From NCBI RefSeq assembly GCF_905475395.1, contig NC_058337.1, positions 135,801,960 through 135,865,959 on the forward strand: a stretch of 64,000 bases of DNA, given 5' to 3'. The stretch comes from Chrysoperla carnea (lineage: Eukaryota; Arthropoda; Insecta; Neuroptera; Chrysopidae). Within the stretch, counting starts at the first letter, position 1, and every line of letters starts with the position of its first letter. The position numbers were made by a program, and so were the translations under genes. The notes below the pieces were generated by a model that saw only the letters and a program-made list of their open reading frames with translations, was not told where the DNA came from and made no database searches. Below, piece by piece: positions 24,340 through 37,802 of this stretch.

Positions 24340-25168
24340 ATTTGAGGCTAGGTTGTGGGATATTTTCTATCATACAATTGGTGTCTATCATTTCGGCTGC
24401 CAGATCACTGTAACGTATATCAAGCGGAAGTGGCTATTCACGAGGTCTGTGAATGTAAGACTGAACACTCTCAGGTGCAGCGACATTAATATCTTCACCG
24501 GCAGCCAAGCAGCTCTTAAATCATTCAGCTGGGTTTATCTAAACTCAAGTAGCACAGGACTGCCGTAAGTCCTTAAGCAAGCTGGACACAGAGACATTCC
24601 AGGTAATTGTGAAGCCGGCAAGCTTCCTAGAAATGGCATAATGCTGTCGGACACAGGCATCAATAGACATCCGAGAATTTCGTTCGCGAACTGCAAGCTG
24701 TTCCTTAAAAATATATCTTAAAAAGGGTCAATCTTAGATTGAAGGATGAACGTACTTGTGTTACGACAAGACAGCTATGGTCTGAGTACAATCGTAGGCG
24801 TTCCGAAGATTTAATATCGCTTCCAAGTTGCGGCTTGTTGAGGCTTTTACAGGACACTGTAATATCGTATCACGACTAATGTAGAAGCTTTCCCAGTATG
24901 GAGGAGGAGGAGACGATGTCTCATCTTCTCTGTCTTCTCTGTTACTGTCCAGCTCTTGCCTTGAGGATATGGACTTTTATTTAAGCCAGTCTCTCATTGT
25001 CGACCTCTTTGACGAAAGTCGGTTGACGTCAAAGCACTCCTGCTGTTATTAAACAGTTCAAAATGGTTCTTGGAGTAGTTTCCAAAGATGGGCCAACCCT
25101 TCTTCGGTATTGCAACAGACCTCATGGTCTAAGTGTGTCCTATCCCAAGACAGCCACTCTAACCTAAC
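24340..25168 (+). pseudogene. LINE (RNase H-bearing, R1/LOA/I-type) 3' fragment, decayed
   Basis: Frame-shifted remains of the end of an ORF2 are visible: DINIFTGSQAALKSF and AGHRDIPGNCEAGKL are the RNase H motifs usually read as IFTDSQAALKAL and GHRDIPGNEKADELAR. Then come LWSEYNRRRSEDL and a decayed Cys/His tail (EEETMSHLLC, CPALALRIW), and finally the 3' UTR 'CCCAAGACAGCCACTCTAACCTAACCTA'. Several stops and frameshifts show it is dead. A shorter relative lies at 30361. Confidence 0.8.
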
Positions 25169-25974
25169 CTATAAAATTTTTTTTACAAAAAAGCAAATTT
25201 TTGGATCTAATAATCAAAATATTAATTCAAGTATATTTCATAAACCCTTAAAAAATGTATGAATAAGTTTTGGTTTTGTGTCCCTTTTGGGTCAGACGGA
25301 TAAAAAGTCGAGTAGGTAAGTAATCAAAGAAACAGAACAAAATTTTTATATAGAACACACAATTCGTTTGAAATAAAATCGCCAGAATTGTCTCAAAACA
25401 AGTTATTTTCATAATCGTATACAAATATACCCTTTTCTTTTGAATAAATTTTGAAAATCTCATCATTAAAAGTTATTAAAAATAAAATTGACCTGGATTA
25501 TCCATTTAAAAAAAAAAAAACAAGGTGTTGTTAAAGAGTTTACCCACATTATTGACCATCATCAAAATTGTATAAATCAACACATATAAAGAATAGCCCA
25601 AAAAGGATGTTTTAATGAACTTGTCCAAACAACTTGTCTATCAAAACTTCATTTATATTCCCATTAACAAATGGTTTATTTATAGGATCATTAAAGGGAT
25701 TTGATTTGAATATGTTTAATAGAATGACCTAAATATTTTGTAAGAATAACTTTTAACCGTTTCTATTGTTCGTAGCCAAATGTATAAAAATTATTATTTT
25801 GGATAATAAACTATGAACAGGTTCCTATTAAAGCTTGTTATTGTTAGTATATCTTCATACCTTGGGCATATGACCTACGTATTCCCAGTTTTATTACTAT
25901 AAAAGTATCCTTTTTTTGCGTGTTTTACACGAACTTATAAAAAGAGCCCCATATACTTTTTAAAATATTATTTA
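25169..25974. other. AT-rich intergenic, nothing recognised
   Basis: No coding or structured feature was recognised between the LINE fragment and the next Helitron. Confidence 0.3.
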
Positions 25975-26744
25975 CTAGCTGTGAACTTTCCGCTTCGCTG
26001 GGCAACTTCAGTTTTAAATACAAAGATTATTGTGTTGCGACCTCCAATTCATATACCATCACTTATCCTCTTTCTTCACAATTTTGCTGGTTTTATTATT
26101 TTGGTACAGAATCCTAATTTAATCGTAAAAGCCCTAGCAATACCTTGCCACGCCTAGCTGTGAGACATTATGGTTGCATAGAAATAGGTGTATAGTATCT
26201 AGTAAATTTTATGAAAGTTGATAAACCCCCGATAAAAGAGTACACAAATTTGAAACGGCTGAACTGATTTTTCTGAAATTTACAGTTTTTTATGAAGGTA
26301 CACATCATGTCCTTTTATTTCATACCAGACTTGAATATATTCGATCGTTCATCCTCACTTTCACTTCTCCCCTCATATCCCCTTGCTTCAAGGTTGCAGG
26401 TTTGTAATTTGCACGTCATGCTTTTTTATTTGATACCTTGCTTGGGTATATATGAAAATATTCGATTGTTCATCCCCAGTTTCACGCCCCACCTTACCAC
26501 CCCTCCTTCGAAGGTTAAAAATAGATAAAATCAATCCTTGAAGGTGGTGTCAAAATTTGAGCTTAATCGACGTAGAACTTTTTAAATCTTTCAAGCACAT
26601 CCCTTTCAACCCTTAGTTCTTTTTCAGGCTTTAAATTATCGCTGTATCAAATTTAATTTAAATCGGTTCCATAGTTTAGGCGTGATTGCGTAACAGACAG
26701 ACAGATAGATACAGTTACTTTGGCATACATATTATTAGTAAGGG
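25975..26744 (-). mobile_element. Non-autonomous Helitron (~770 bp)
   Basis: The minus-strand 3' end reads CCCAGCGAAGCGGAAAGTTCACAGCTAG|T at 25975 (hairpin plus CTAG then host T). The 5' end near 26744 has CCTTACTAATAATATG and the usual flank 'ACAGACAGACAGATAGAT'. An internal block with 'CATTCGATCGTTCATCC/ATTCGATTGTTCATCC' is repeated twice. No helicase. Confidence 0.65.
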
Positions 26745-29700
26745 TAAGAAGTTAAATATAATAAATTTCTATAAATGAGCATTTTGAGTGGTGTTTAGCC
26801 AAATGTGCTTAACGATATTTGAAAGACACAAGATTTAATTCTTTACCCGTTAGCATTCGCGTTATGAGCATTTTGCTCACGCTCGATTTAAAACATAAAT
26901 AACTTTTTAAATGGTATATATGATTGAAATTTTTCTATCTTCATATAAAATTTTCAGATTTTTATGTGTCTATAGTTTGTAAGCTATCTACAGTTTGAAT
27001 CTGTTTACAATTTTTAACTTGGCTTCCTATCGTGTGTGGTAAAAGAGATATATCATTTTACTTTCAAAATAAAACTAAATTAACAGTAACTTACGTCTGG
27101 CCCAAATTTACTGATTACGTTTTCATATCAAGTATACGGAAGTTAAAAAAGAGATATCCTTCTATTGTTCAAACATAACAAAAGACTATCAACGAAAAAA
27201 TTCTTCTACAATATATGTGCACATTCTAATTGATTACTTTATAACTGTTTATATAAAGGTATTCCATAAGAATGTTAACAACACAACAAAATTCTGTTGA
27301 AATAACACAATTTCATTAGATAATAACGGGTAGTATGTGCTTCTGATAGCTGATGTTTAAAAAGAAAGCATTATAGAATATTCGAAGAAATTTTGTCTAT
27401 TTACACGTTACAAATAAAGAAATAAATCATTTTTAAGTCATTTCAAGGTACTGGACGCAGTACAAAATACGTGAAAAATTATCATTCGAAGGTATTTTAG
27501 AACGCTGATAAGAAATTTTACATTCAACAATCATTTTAATGCTTTTGAAGAAACAGTCGTAATGAAAAAGGGAAGACAAGAGGCAATGGAACATTCTGTT
27601 TTAAAGTACATGCAAAATTGTCAATAGGGATTTTTGAGGTAGCTGATGAAAATGCAATCAAAGTAAGTTTCTCCACACACCTGGGATCCAGACGACGAAA
27701 AAAGTATCGAAGATGTTTTATCATTTCTATATACATATCACAAGATATTCTGACATCTAAACCTCTTAAACCCCGACTGGAGGTTAAGCGAGTATTTAAA
27801 AAAAATTAACCGATGCTCGTCTGACTATTCTCCTGTCCCGTTCATAAGCATTTCAGTAATTTATTGCGGATAAACAGCGGTGGGCTATTTTAATCTATTA
27901 AAAACCAACCTAGACAATAGTTGAAGAGTTTGATGTGGGACACCATGTTCGGACATTAGATTGGACCTTGAGTTCCGGGTTGCTTTAGTAGGCAATTTAG
28001 ATCCTAAAAGCTAAGAGATAAAATAAAACATTGAAAAAATTGTAACATTTTTGCGAAAATCGTTAGCTGTCAGAGGAAGTGCGACTTAAAAATACGATAT
28101 TATTACATTTAATCGAAAGAAAATAAGCTAGCTTTAAAAAAAATTTTTACACCAAAGTTATCAAAGACAATAAAGTCGCCTGTGTTAATAACTTTAAGGT
28201 CAGATAAATTTTCAAAATCATTTGAAGATCAAATTCCAATGGACTTGAAATTAGAATTTCAGGTCAAAGTCATGGGCGAATGTCCTCTATTTAACGTTTT
28301 TAACAGTTTAAAACCGAAATATTACAATACCGTATTCTCGACTCAATGCGTTCAAATAATCTGTCATATCTGTTGCTGCAAAATAATTATATTAAATATA
28401 TTGGCCATCAACTCGTCTTCTCTGATCCCCATGTTTCCAATCCAACCCCCTCCCACTCCAGATTTCCCTTTCGATAATCTATTGGAAAATAACTCGTTCT
28501 TATTAAAAATATAAAAACAAGACATAAACTGAATAAATGTTATTTATCAAAAAAATAATTTTTACGTTAACGTGTAGATGGACACACTAGCAAGCAAAAA
28601 AATGAAGATAGATACTAAGAAAAAGAATATAGGGTAAAGAACGACGATAGCCTTGCTTGGTATTTATTTTTTTTCTTCTTATCAACGCGTTTACTTCAAC
28701 AGACAATTGAATTGTGTTTGTACAGTTTAGTTAACTATATTTTATTCGAAGCAAGCATCATATTTATAATGAAAGAAGACATGCTTGCTATTAAATGACG
28801 AATAGACATTGTTGTCAATTCAATTGTTAAGAATATACACATAATGCCAAAAATTTTTTGATTGATCTATCATGAAGAAATGAGTATTTCCGATGTAATG
28901 ACCTTATTTTGTCTATCACAAAAAATTAATCGACCAAAACTGTGTTGAACTTTCTTTTATGTAGGTCAACCATTTCATCAAAAGCTTATTAATGTGAACG
29001 TCTTTTTTATCATCATGAAGGATGAAATGGAAGAATATACAAAGTTTTACTTCTTGGACATTGTGTTCGTTTAATAATTTTGGTTAGAATAAAACTAAAT
29101 TTTGGTTCAGGTTCATTCACCTTGTTAAATTTAATAATTAAAAATAATAAAATAATTTTATTATTGGTGTACAAGTTTTATTTTATTTTGTCAAAAACTC
29201 GAGAAAATTATTATAAAAAAACTTATATTATTACTATAACTAAAAAAATTATATTATTTTTATTTATTTATTGTATTATAGTATGTACTACCAAAAAACA
29301 TGTTATAGTATTACGAAAATCACTGTTGACGTTAATCAGTCAATATGGCAGACATAATCAGGCTAAAATCTTCAAAAAAACAGAAGTGGTCTATAAAAGA
29401 GTAGGCGATTTATTATTGTAAATTACTCTGGTTTCTTAATGCCTACCTATTTTTTTCAACGTCTGCTTGAACGCAGTTTCAGTCAATTACCGTAGTTTTA
29501 TTTAAAACCATCAATTGTCGCATGGGAAAATGATTTTTCCAATCGAGAATCATCAGAGAACAAATGTAAGTAGACTACTACTAGCCGTTTAATCTATGAT
29601 TTCTCAATTTCAAAGATTTCGATTTTATGTCAGCAGTGTCTGTCTTCTGGGCAGGTGATACGTCTAAAGTCTATATTCCCAAAATATAGTTTTTTTTTTC

Positions 29701-30360
29701 AAAATATATTGTGTATAAAATTTTTTTTCAAAATATTTAACGGCTACATAATCTCAATTCAAATTATTAAAATATTTTTTCTTCATTCAAAAAAGGTACC
29801 GCTCTCTGATTCATTAATCAATACACTTCAATGCACAACAATAATACAATCTTTTACTGTTTACACTAATATTGAATCTAATAATGAATTGTTGTTATTT
29901 GCTCTAGAAAAAATATGATGATAATTAAACTAAACAATTTTTAATCCTGTTTATTATACAGGAATATATGGTGTTAATAATATTCCCCTTGTTATTGTTG
30001 TAGGTACGTATTCTAACACACGTAAAGTATACCTTAATAACACAAATAAATAATATTAAGATTAAACATAGAAAAAATCGTGACATGGCAATTATCTGAA
30101 GAGCTTAAATATAAATGTGTGTACTATGAAAGAATAACCCGTTGAAAAATACTTTTTTGAAAAAAATCTAACGAAGGATTTCCATGTAATTAATCATTAA
30201 AAACTGGAATTTTAACATGTTGTGAATGACAAATATTGATGTTCTATAGATTAAAAAGTATAAACTACAAGTTTTAAAAATTAAATTTCTCACATTCCGT
30301 TAAAACTTAAAAATAATAAAAAGTTTGTCAAGGAGTTAAGTAAATATCTTAATTAAAGAG
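26745..30360. other. Long AT-rich stretch without recognisable genes
   Basis: Open frames at 27618-27809, 28182-28514, 29080-29421 and 29655-29918 are short, asparagine/lysine/phenylalanine-rich and have no domain signature. No transposon ends were identified. Confidence 0.35.
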
Positions 30361-30626
30361 AAGATCAGGCATGCTGGACGTCTAGGCCTGGCAGTGTATC
30401 AGGACTACTGCAGGGACTGTCACAGTCCTGCCCAGCTCTTGTCATGAGGAGATGGACTTACTTGAGCCAGCCTCTCTTTGACGACCTCTCCGACCTGGAG
30501 TTCGTTGACGTCAAAGCTCTTATGCTGTTCTTAAACAGCTCCAAATGGTTCATGGAGTAGTGACCAGGGTATGATCTCAATGTGTCGCAACCCAAGACAG
30601 CCACTCTAACCTAACCTAATCTAATA
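30361..30626 (+). pseudogene. LINE 3'-end fragment, copy 2 (ORF2 C-terminus and 3' UTR)
   Basis: The in-frame tail SCPALVMRRWTYLSQPLFDD, followed by VKALMLFLNSSKWFME and a TAG stop at 30558-30560, is a typical ORF2 C-terminus of RNase H-containing LINEs. The 3' UTR ends 'CCCAAGACAGCCACTCTAACCTAACCTAA', the same as at 25130-25168. It is severely 5'-truncated. Confidence 0.8.
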
Positions 30627-31439
30627 GACCTTTTCATCATGTCATATGCGCAAGTGCAGAATTTATTTTTTCGTACTGACAGCAATAAGTAGGACTAAGA
30701 TAGAAGATATTTGTTATGCATTTTATCACATTGGTTATAAATCATTTAGTACGAAACAAATGTGAATCGTGATTTTAAAATGAAAAGCCCTATTTAAAGA
30801 GATATAAAATTTACGAAGATATTCGCCCTCCAAACGAACACAGTCGAATAAAATTTCAAATTTCCGAATATAACCAATACGAGAGAAAATAGTATTCAAC
30901 AAAGGACTTCGGATATTCAAGAACATGTTATTGATGATAATATTTGGATCAAAATATTCTACATTAATGTATAAACTAGTTCACGTTAATAGTGATTGTG
31001 CAATTTTTCGAACAATAGAAATTATGGAAATGGATCATTAAGGGGAGATAATTACCTACCTTTATTATTAATGACATAATTGTTAAAAGGGGATGTTTGA
31101 GAAAAACATTTTTTTTAGCATCCAGGACTATACTTTATTTGAGATATTTCGAACACGTAATAAGTTTTTAAGGTAAAACTCATAAATATCAGTTTCAATG
31201 CCTCCAAAAAAAACGATTCCTCCTATTTTGCAAATATTTAACATAGTATTTCAAAGAATTACTGCTTTGTTCGTGTATTAATTAAAATTTTTTAGAGCTT
31301 TCCTGTAAATAGATCATTAGTCCACAATGTAACGAAATTTCGTAATTATTTTCTGCCTTTTTGAGCTCTGATAGGATTTTAATCGCAGCTTGAATGCCAA
31401 ATGTTTGTTTTGATTAACGTTTGTCTTTTGTTTTTCACT
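30627..31439. other. AT-rich intergenic, nothing recognised
   Basis: No gene or repeat was recognised. Confidence 0.3.
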
Positions 31440-31682
31440 ATAGGTGATGAATTCTCACTGCACAGGCAGAAAAATGAAATTGGTTTTGAATATCTTTAGA
31501 AGTACGCAAAATATGAACGTTTAAAATTCCTAATTAAACAAAGAGGAAGATATAGGTTGGTGACGTCATTGTCTGATATCACCATAAAGATATTACCATA
31601 GAGAGACATATAAAATACATATAAAACTTTGTTTTGCTAAAAAGAGATGGGCAACAATCTTTGAATGCTTATAACTTCGACA
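31440..31682 (+). repeat. Dispersed repeat, family B, copy 2
   Basis: It is homologous to 11340-11580, with the diagnostic words ACTGCACAGGCAGAAAAATG, GGTTGGTGACGTCATTGTC, GATATCACCAT and GATGGGCAACAATCTTTGAA. Non-coding. Confidence 0.6.
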
Positions 31683-32181
31683 TCTGGCAACTACTGTATT
31701 GTACTTCGTTTTCTTATTCTTTCGACTGTTGAAAACTTTCCTCTCATTTTTACCACGTATTGTGATAATTAATAACTTTCTGTTGAAATATATCATACAC
31801 AGCAGATAAAAATCGTCAGATAACACGATAATCAAAAAATGCCCATTAATTTAAAACTGAGTCCACGGAAAAACGTCAATTTTCTTTACTACCAAACTTA
31901 TCTTTATCGATCACTGTTGAGACGTTTACTTTTTGTATGTGTAAAAAAGTAGGTTCGAATTTAGATAGCATTCATTTATTTTATTTCCGATTATATTTTC
32001 CTCATAATCGTTTCTGTAACAAAGAAAAATAGTTTTCATAAAATAGTCAACCTCTCTTTTTAATTAAACCATTGAAGCTGATCAATGCGAAAGGGTTCAA
32101 ATACACAATAAACATTCAAACTAAAAATGGTAAACATTTTCAATCTAAACAAAATGAACCAATTTATTGTAAAAATGTATA

Positions 32182-32235
32182 AAAGGCACTATGCTACGCA
32201 AGGCTTTGCCACCACGTAGCATTACTATTGCCTTT
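32182..32235. repeat. Strong hairpin (two-part stem)
   Basis: AAAGGCA pairs with TGCCTTT at the base and ATGCTACG with CGTAGCAT above it, with a ~16-base loop rich in G/C. It is the most stable-looking small hairpin in an otherwise structureless AT-rich region. Confidence 0.55.
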
Positions 32236-33296
32236 AATTCTATTGTTAGTCTGTACATGGATATGTATTGTTAGGTATAGCCGTTTAGTCAGCATGTTTA
32301 GCGACATAATGTCAATGTTCCCATGAGATTAAACTTTAGTGAATAACGAATCAACGGAGGCCACCACTATCGTTGCTATTTTATCGGAAAATAGATATAT
32401 ATTCTATGTGTGAAGATCGGATTGAATGATTTATTTTGTACTAGCTGTAATGTCTTGCTTGCTCAGTTAGATACCAAATTTGTCTAGAATATGCTGCCAT
32501 GTAAGCACATCTTTCCTTTTATCTGAGAAACGAATTGAACTCACTATCCTGAACTCAATAGCCAGACAAAAATAGTAGGAATCATTTTATCAAAATTTTT
32601 TTGAGATATTTGATAAAACGTGTTTGCTAAGATGGCGGTTGAAACTAACGCCCCTCGTCCGGCGTCCCGCCAACTTGGGCTTTTCAGACGGGGGATAATT
32701 TTGAACTTATTCCAACAGCAACAAAAATTCTGCAGTAAATTGCAGAAAAAAATTACACGCTTATTGGCCTACACTTACCATTGGCTTCTTAGGTAGTAAA
32801 TCTACTTGAAAATATTCTGAAACATTCTAGTAACTTCTCATAAAAAACTATGAAATATTTACAATATATATCTAAGCAGTTCAATCTGAAATTATTTGCA
32901 CCAAAGTTTAGATTGTTAATACCTTCCTGTAATCTTCACTGTATCTTGGTACAGTATCATTTCAGTTTAAATTGACTATAGTTTTGTTAAGTAATTTACC
33001 ATCACTTCCACTATTGTGTTAATAAGATATTTTCTCCATTCCAAACGGACAGTTGCAATCTACTCTAAAGATGTAGCGCTATGAAACTTACTAAAGCCAA
33101 TTCTACAACGTCTTATATTGTCTCGTTAGTTGATCGATTTACGATGCAAGAGCAGAAAAGTGTTTTCATAAATTTTAATATAGCTTATATTACGCATGCG
33201 TCCAACCCTCGTCAAATGATATCAAGTATAGAATAGGCTTTATTATGAATGGGAGTCTAATCTGATCATAACCACGATTTGGGATAGTGTATAGTA
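32236..33296. other. Intergenic, nothing recognised
   Basis: A GC-richer patch at 32630-32690 (CCCCTCGTCCGGCGTCCCGCC) stands out but shows no coding or RNA signature. Confidence 0.3.
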
Positions 33297-33550
33297 CAGT
33301 GAAACTTGGTTAAGTGGGACCTGGATAAGTAAGAAACCTCCATAACTGGAAAAACCTCTACATCTGGGATTCATTCTTTTGATTTTATTGCCAAAGTTTC
33401 CTCTATAATTGAGACAGCGAGTGTATATACTATCGCTCATCTTGTAATTAATTTTTGAAATTTTTAACTCTGATTTACTCAGTACATTGCGTCAGACCTC
33501 AAAGATTCGCTTATAAATTTTCATAACCGGGTCTCTAGTTAGTTAAAGTG
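33297..33550. mobile_element. Pogo/Tigger-like MITE (degenerate)
   Basis: The left end CAGTGAAACTTGGTTAAGTG preceded by TA, followed by GGGACCTGGATAAGT, is typical of pogo-type elements that target TA. The right end near 33550 (AACCGGGTCTCTAGTTAGTT) looks like a worn inverted counterpart. No transposase. Confidence 0.45.
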
Positions 33551-34629
33551 AAATATAAAACATACATATATATACGATTATATCGTATAACAAGTAAAGG
33601 GTTTAACATACAATAGTGAATAGTGCACCCAATTTCCAACATTGCGTATTTGTAGGTGGATATATCATGTATAATTCACATCTATAACGTACAGAGTGAT
33701 TGGTAAAAATAATGCTAAATTAATGAAAATGATAATAATAATGCAAAATTAGTTTAAATGAGAAGTTTAAATTAGAAGAACACACATTTTTGTATTGTCT
33801 GCTCAGATTTTCATTAAATAAAATTAAAAACTATTTTCATAACACCTTACTTGATATGTTTACGGAGCTAAAATGATCCAAACGAAAGCTGATGCACAAA
33901 CATAATATCGTTTTTCTTCCACGAGGGCAAAAATTGTATGCTTAGAAAAAGAAATTTAATGAACTTAGACAAAATCATTTCCAGGACCAATAATTTGCAA
34001 TATGACACAAAAATCTTAAGCAGATATGATTCTTTACGGGCTCATACTTATGCAACATTTTGCCTTTATCCCTCTTCAATTAAATTTTTTTTTTCAAAAT
34101 TTGTTCTTACATTCTGTATCTTACATCTACATTCATACATAAATAAATAACTGGCTGTAATTGCATGAACTCAAATGATAATGATGTGATATCGAAGCTA
34201 ATGACATTGCCGTCAACTTGTCTGTGTGTTTACATTCATACATAAATGTAAACATTGTATACTTTATTATATGCTTAAATGTAGACGAACAGACTATAAT
34301 ATTATGTTACGAAAATATTGTGTAACTGTAAGGTCAGTCATACATGTAATAATAGTCAATGGGTGCAAATTTTGGCCTTTTTCTGACCAATGAAAAAAAA
34401 AATTCGCTCAGCGTCTAGCCCTTGCATCAGTCGCAGCACCAAGGAACCATACCTTTAGAGTCGTGAAGCTCCAAAACGTACAATTTTTAATAATCGCCAC
34501 AATATTTATATACAAGTATGGTAGACTCGTCAAAACGAGGCCACTCACGAAATTTGAAACTTGTGATAATAACTGAAAAAATTACGTGATGTACCTGTCA
34601 CAAAAATATCTTTTTTGTAACCTCCCCAA

Positions 34630-34830
34630 CCTAAAATAGGGGTGTTATAAGCTTGACGGCTATGTGTGTGTCTGTCTGCCTGTCTGTGGCATCGTAGCGC
34701 CTAACCCAATGAACTGATTTTGATTTTTTCGCTTCGTTTGAAAAATAAATTAAAGGAGTGTTCTTAGATATGTTTCAAGTGCGTGCTTAAAGTTCCGTAC
34801 CCGAAGAATTGGTCGGGGGTCTTTTAAATT
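34630..34830 (+). repeat. Dispersed insect repeat relic
   Basis: The text 'AACCTCCCC.ACCTAAAA', 'CTGTCTGTGGCATCGTAGCGCCTAACCCAATGAACTGATTTTG' and 'AAAGTTCCGTACCCGA' has the look of a transposon-derived dispersed repeat. Only one copy lies in this window, so no family can be assigned. Confidence 0.3.
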
Positions 34831-35159
34831 TTGTAATTTTCACTTATAGTTATAGAATTGTAATATCCTGTATTCTGAAAAAGAAGCTTTCCCTTCTAAG
34901 TGTATTGAGAAATTATCAGTCAATTTTCAGAGAATCATCGTTAATGATTAGTATCATAAGATCACATATGTAGCAGCCCGATTCAATACAAATATTTACA
35001 CAAATGTATATACATAAAATTCATTTTCGCACTGTAGGTAAACACACACATTAATCCATCAATCCCATTGGGATGCTTTTTGTTAGGAATATTATTTTAT
35101 TTGGTGTCTCACTATTCATAACATTCATAACATTTTGTATTTTAAACATGTTTAGAAGT

Positions 35160-35265
35160 GGTTGATAATATTTACGACAATTACATATTATATACGTACA
35201 TTGTGATAAGTTTATGACGTGTCATAAGTGGCGCAGTCGGTAGGAATCACACATTTTATTGACGC
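35160..35265 (+). mobile_element. Possible LTR/primer-binding-site remnant (17.6/297-type)
   Basis: TGGCGCAGTCGGTAGGA at 35229-35245 matches the kind of tRNA-Ser primer-binding site used by 17.6/297/ZAM-type Gypsy elements, placed after an AT-rich stretch that could be an LTR end. No gag or pol follows. Alternatively it is a tRNA-like A box, but no B box is near. Confidence 0.3.
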
Positions 35266-35552
35266 ACAATAATGTTTTTGTACGACTATAAAACAGGTTT
35301 ATTGACACTTTGTTCTTGTTAGATAGCAACCAAAATGTTTGAAATAGAAAATTATAAGGTTTTAAAATAAACATAACATCTATAAAAAGATATGTTCGTT
35401 GATGGTATTAAAGTTAGTGGAATATAGCGACAAAAATCACAACTTTTGTCTTATTTTGGGGTCAATGAATTCTATTCTCAGAAAAAATGACATAAATTAA
35501 TATTTGCGAAAAATTTTTTATAGAAGATTTTCACAGCAAGTAAAGAATTGTA

Positions 35553-35731
35553 GGTTAGGTTATATTGGGTGTCCACGAAGGACAAACTAAGGCTATAGAG
35601 CCCATGGTGATACCCATATATGTCTTTTACCACCTTTTCCGCTGATAATTTTCTAACAGCTCCTCAATTATTTTCCGAAGATGTGTGCACCTCTTCGAAG
35701 TTACACCTTAACCAACTGAGCTATCATGGTT
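35553..35731 (-). mobile_element. tRNA-derived SINE, copy 2
   Basis: The minus strand begins with a tRNA head (ATAGCTCAGTTGGTTAAGGTG, a good A box), lacks most of the B-box half, and continues into the shared body and the 'TTCGTGGACACCCAATATAACC' tail ending AACCTA. Confidence 0.6.
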
Positions 35732-37802
35732 AACAAAAGATTGTGGCAAGGATAAAATTGACAAGATTATTTTTTCCATATTGTTCGATTTAGTAAAGCA
35801 CAAATAAGGCTCGTTATTTGCTCCAAAGAAACAAGTATTTATGATTCGATAATGAATCTATTTCAGTTCCAGAAGAGCAAAGTACGATAAATCTTTAACA
35901 ACAATTGTTAAACGTATACTTTTTAGGAACTAAAACTATGTCAAATACTGCCAAAGAGTAGTCTATGATAACGCGTTTCTTCCCAGTTTATCTTTAGGGA
36001 CATTAATCGGATTAAAATAATGTCTTTTATCATTAAAATTCAGTCCTTTCGAACACCATGTAACGTGATAGTGATAATATAAGTTCACCATTGTCTTATT
36101 TATTTTATATAATACTCTTACATATGACACGAGCCACGAGTGTGTCTGTCAGACAGACGTAGTCTTCGCCATTGTTATAACACTTGCAATCGAACGGAAT
36201 CATTCTACACGCACTCAATGTAACATTATTATGATAACCGCTGTTATATTACATGCAGATATAACATGTTATTTGTTACATTTGTATATTTAGTACAATA
36301 ATTTTTATATTTTGGAATGCAAAAATTCTTTATACATATATCCATTTGTAAAAAGAAAGATATGATTAGTGGTGTTCCAAAATTGTAAAGTTTAAAGAAT
36401 AGGGTATTATCGTTAGTCAAAAATAAATTATGAAATTTGAAAAGAGTTAAAATTTATGTAAAAGTATACTTAAATATTCTGGTTTCGAGTCATAAAAGCA
36501 CATTTTTCTTTTAAAATATTAAAATTAAAAATCGTAATTTTTAAACTGTATATCACGTGACCTAAAACGCGGACAAGCCTTGCTGTGATGTCATATCGGT
36601 ATGAACTATAGACCATCAATTAGTTCAGTATAGACAGCTGGGTATAATATATATCCATAGATAATAAGTATTTATATTTATTATAATCAGATGTCTATGA
36701 ATATATCTGTCAAACTAATTTGTGTTATTTCGTTTATTTAAGTTTTTGGCAAGAAAGCGTGTGTATTTTTCCGAAATAAATTTTTGGTGGCTTTTTATAT
36801 TTTAAATCAACATTTTGAAGTACTCTTTCAAAAATAGTGGAATACTATTGAGACTGAATTATATTTGTATAGTCTATGTTCACATATTCCTCTGTTTAAA
36901 AACTCAACAAGAAAGTACATGTACTAGTTGAAGCTACCTGCAGATTTTCAAATGCCTAAACTTTGTAGTTTTGTAAAAGGAGCTTTGTGGTAAGTTCAAT
37001 TATTGAACTTTTTCTGAAAAAAAAACCTTCAAACATTTGGGTAATTTTTGCATAAGTGATATTAAGCTCACATCGAGTCGTTTCAATTTTATTGTACTAA
37101 AGACATTAATGTAAGTTCGAATACGAAACAGCGACTATTTATAACAATGTACTATACTCATATATGTGTGTGCAATCATCTTAATAATGTCAAATATCAT
37201 AGAAGGGTGAGGGTGTTAGTTAGTCACTATGATATGAGTTGATTCGAGTATAGGGTGAATTATTATAACATTTTTTGTATTTTATATCAATGTTTCCTCC
37301 TGAATTGTGTACAGTTATTAATAGATATGTGTCCGTCAATAATTCTAGACTGTTTTGAAGACATGAATTTGAATAAATTTTCTTTTGTTGACAAAAACAC
37401 TGTATTGACCGTATTTCATAATGTATTAGCTAATATTATATTTCATAATAAACGATAAATGTAAAAAATGATTATAAACTTCACTAAGACACTAACCATA
37501 TTCTTAGCTAAAAATCAATTCTTTCGCGTCGACTTGTAGTTGCTCCCAAGGACATTACTGATTGGTATCGGTACTGTAAAATTATTTTTATTGTTTCGTA
37601 GATTTTTAATGTCTTCTACTTTTTGCAAAAAAATTATTTTGTACTTTTAAGTGAGTTTAGGTCTACCTTTACCTCACTATTAAATTAGATCTTTATGGTA
37701 GAATTTTAATTTTAATTTAATTTGGTATATTTTTCATTTAAATAATGCATTTTTTCTGATTTCAGGTATGTGGTAATCAATATTTTAATAATACGACATT
37801 GA
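35732..37802. other. AT-rich intergenic, nothing recognised
   Basis: No gene or repeat end was recognised. The frame at 37255-37458 is fortuitous. Confidence 0.3.
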
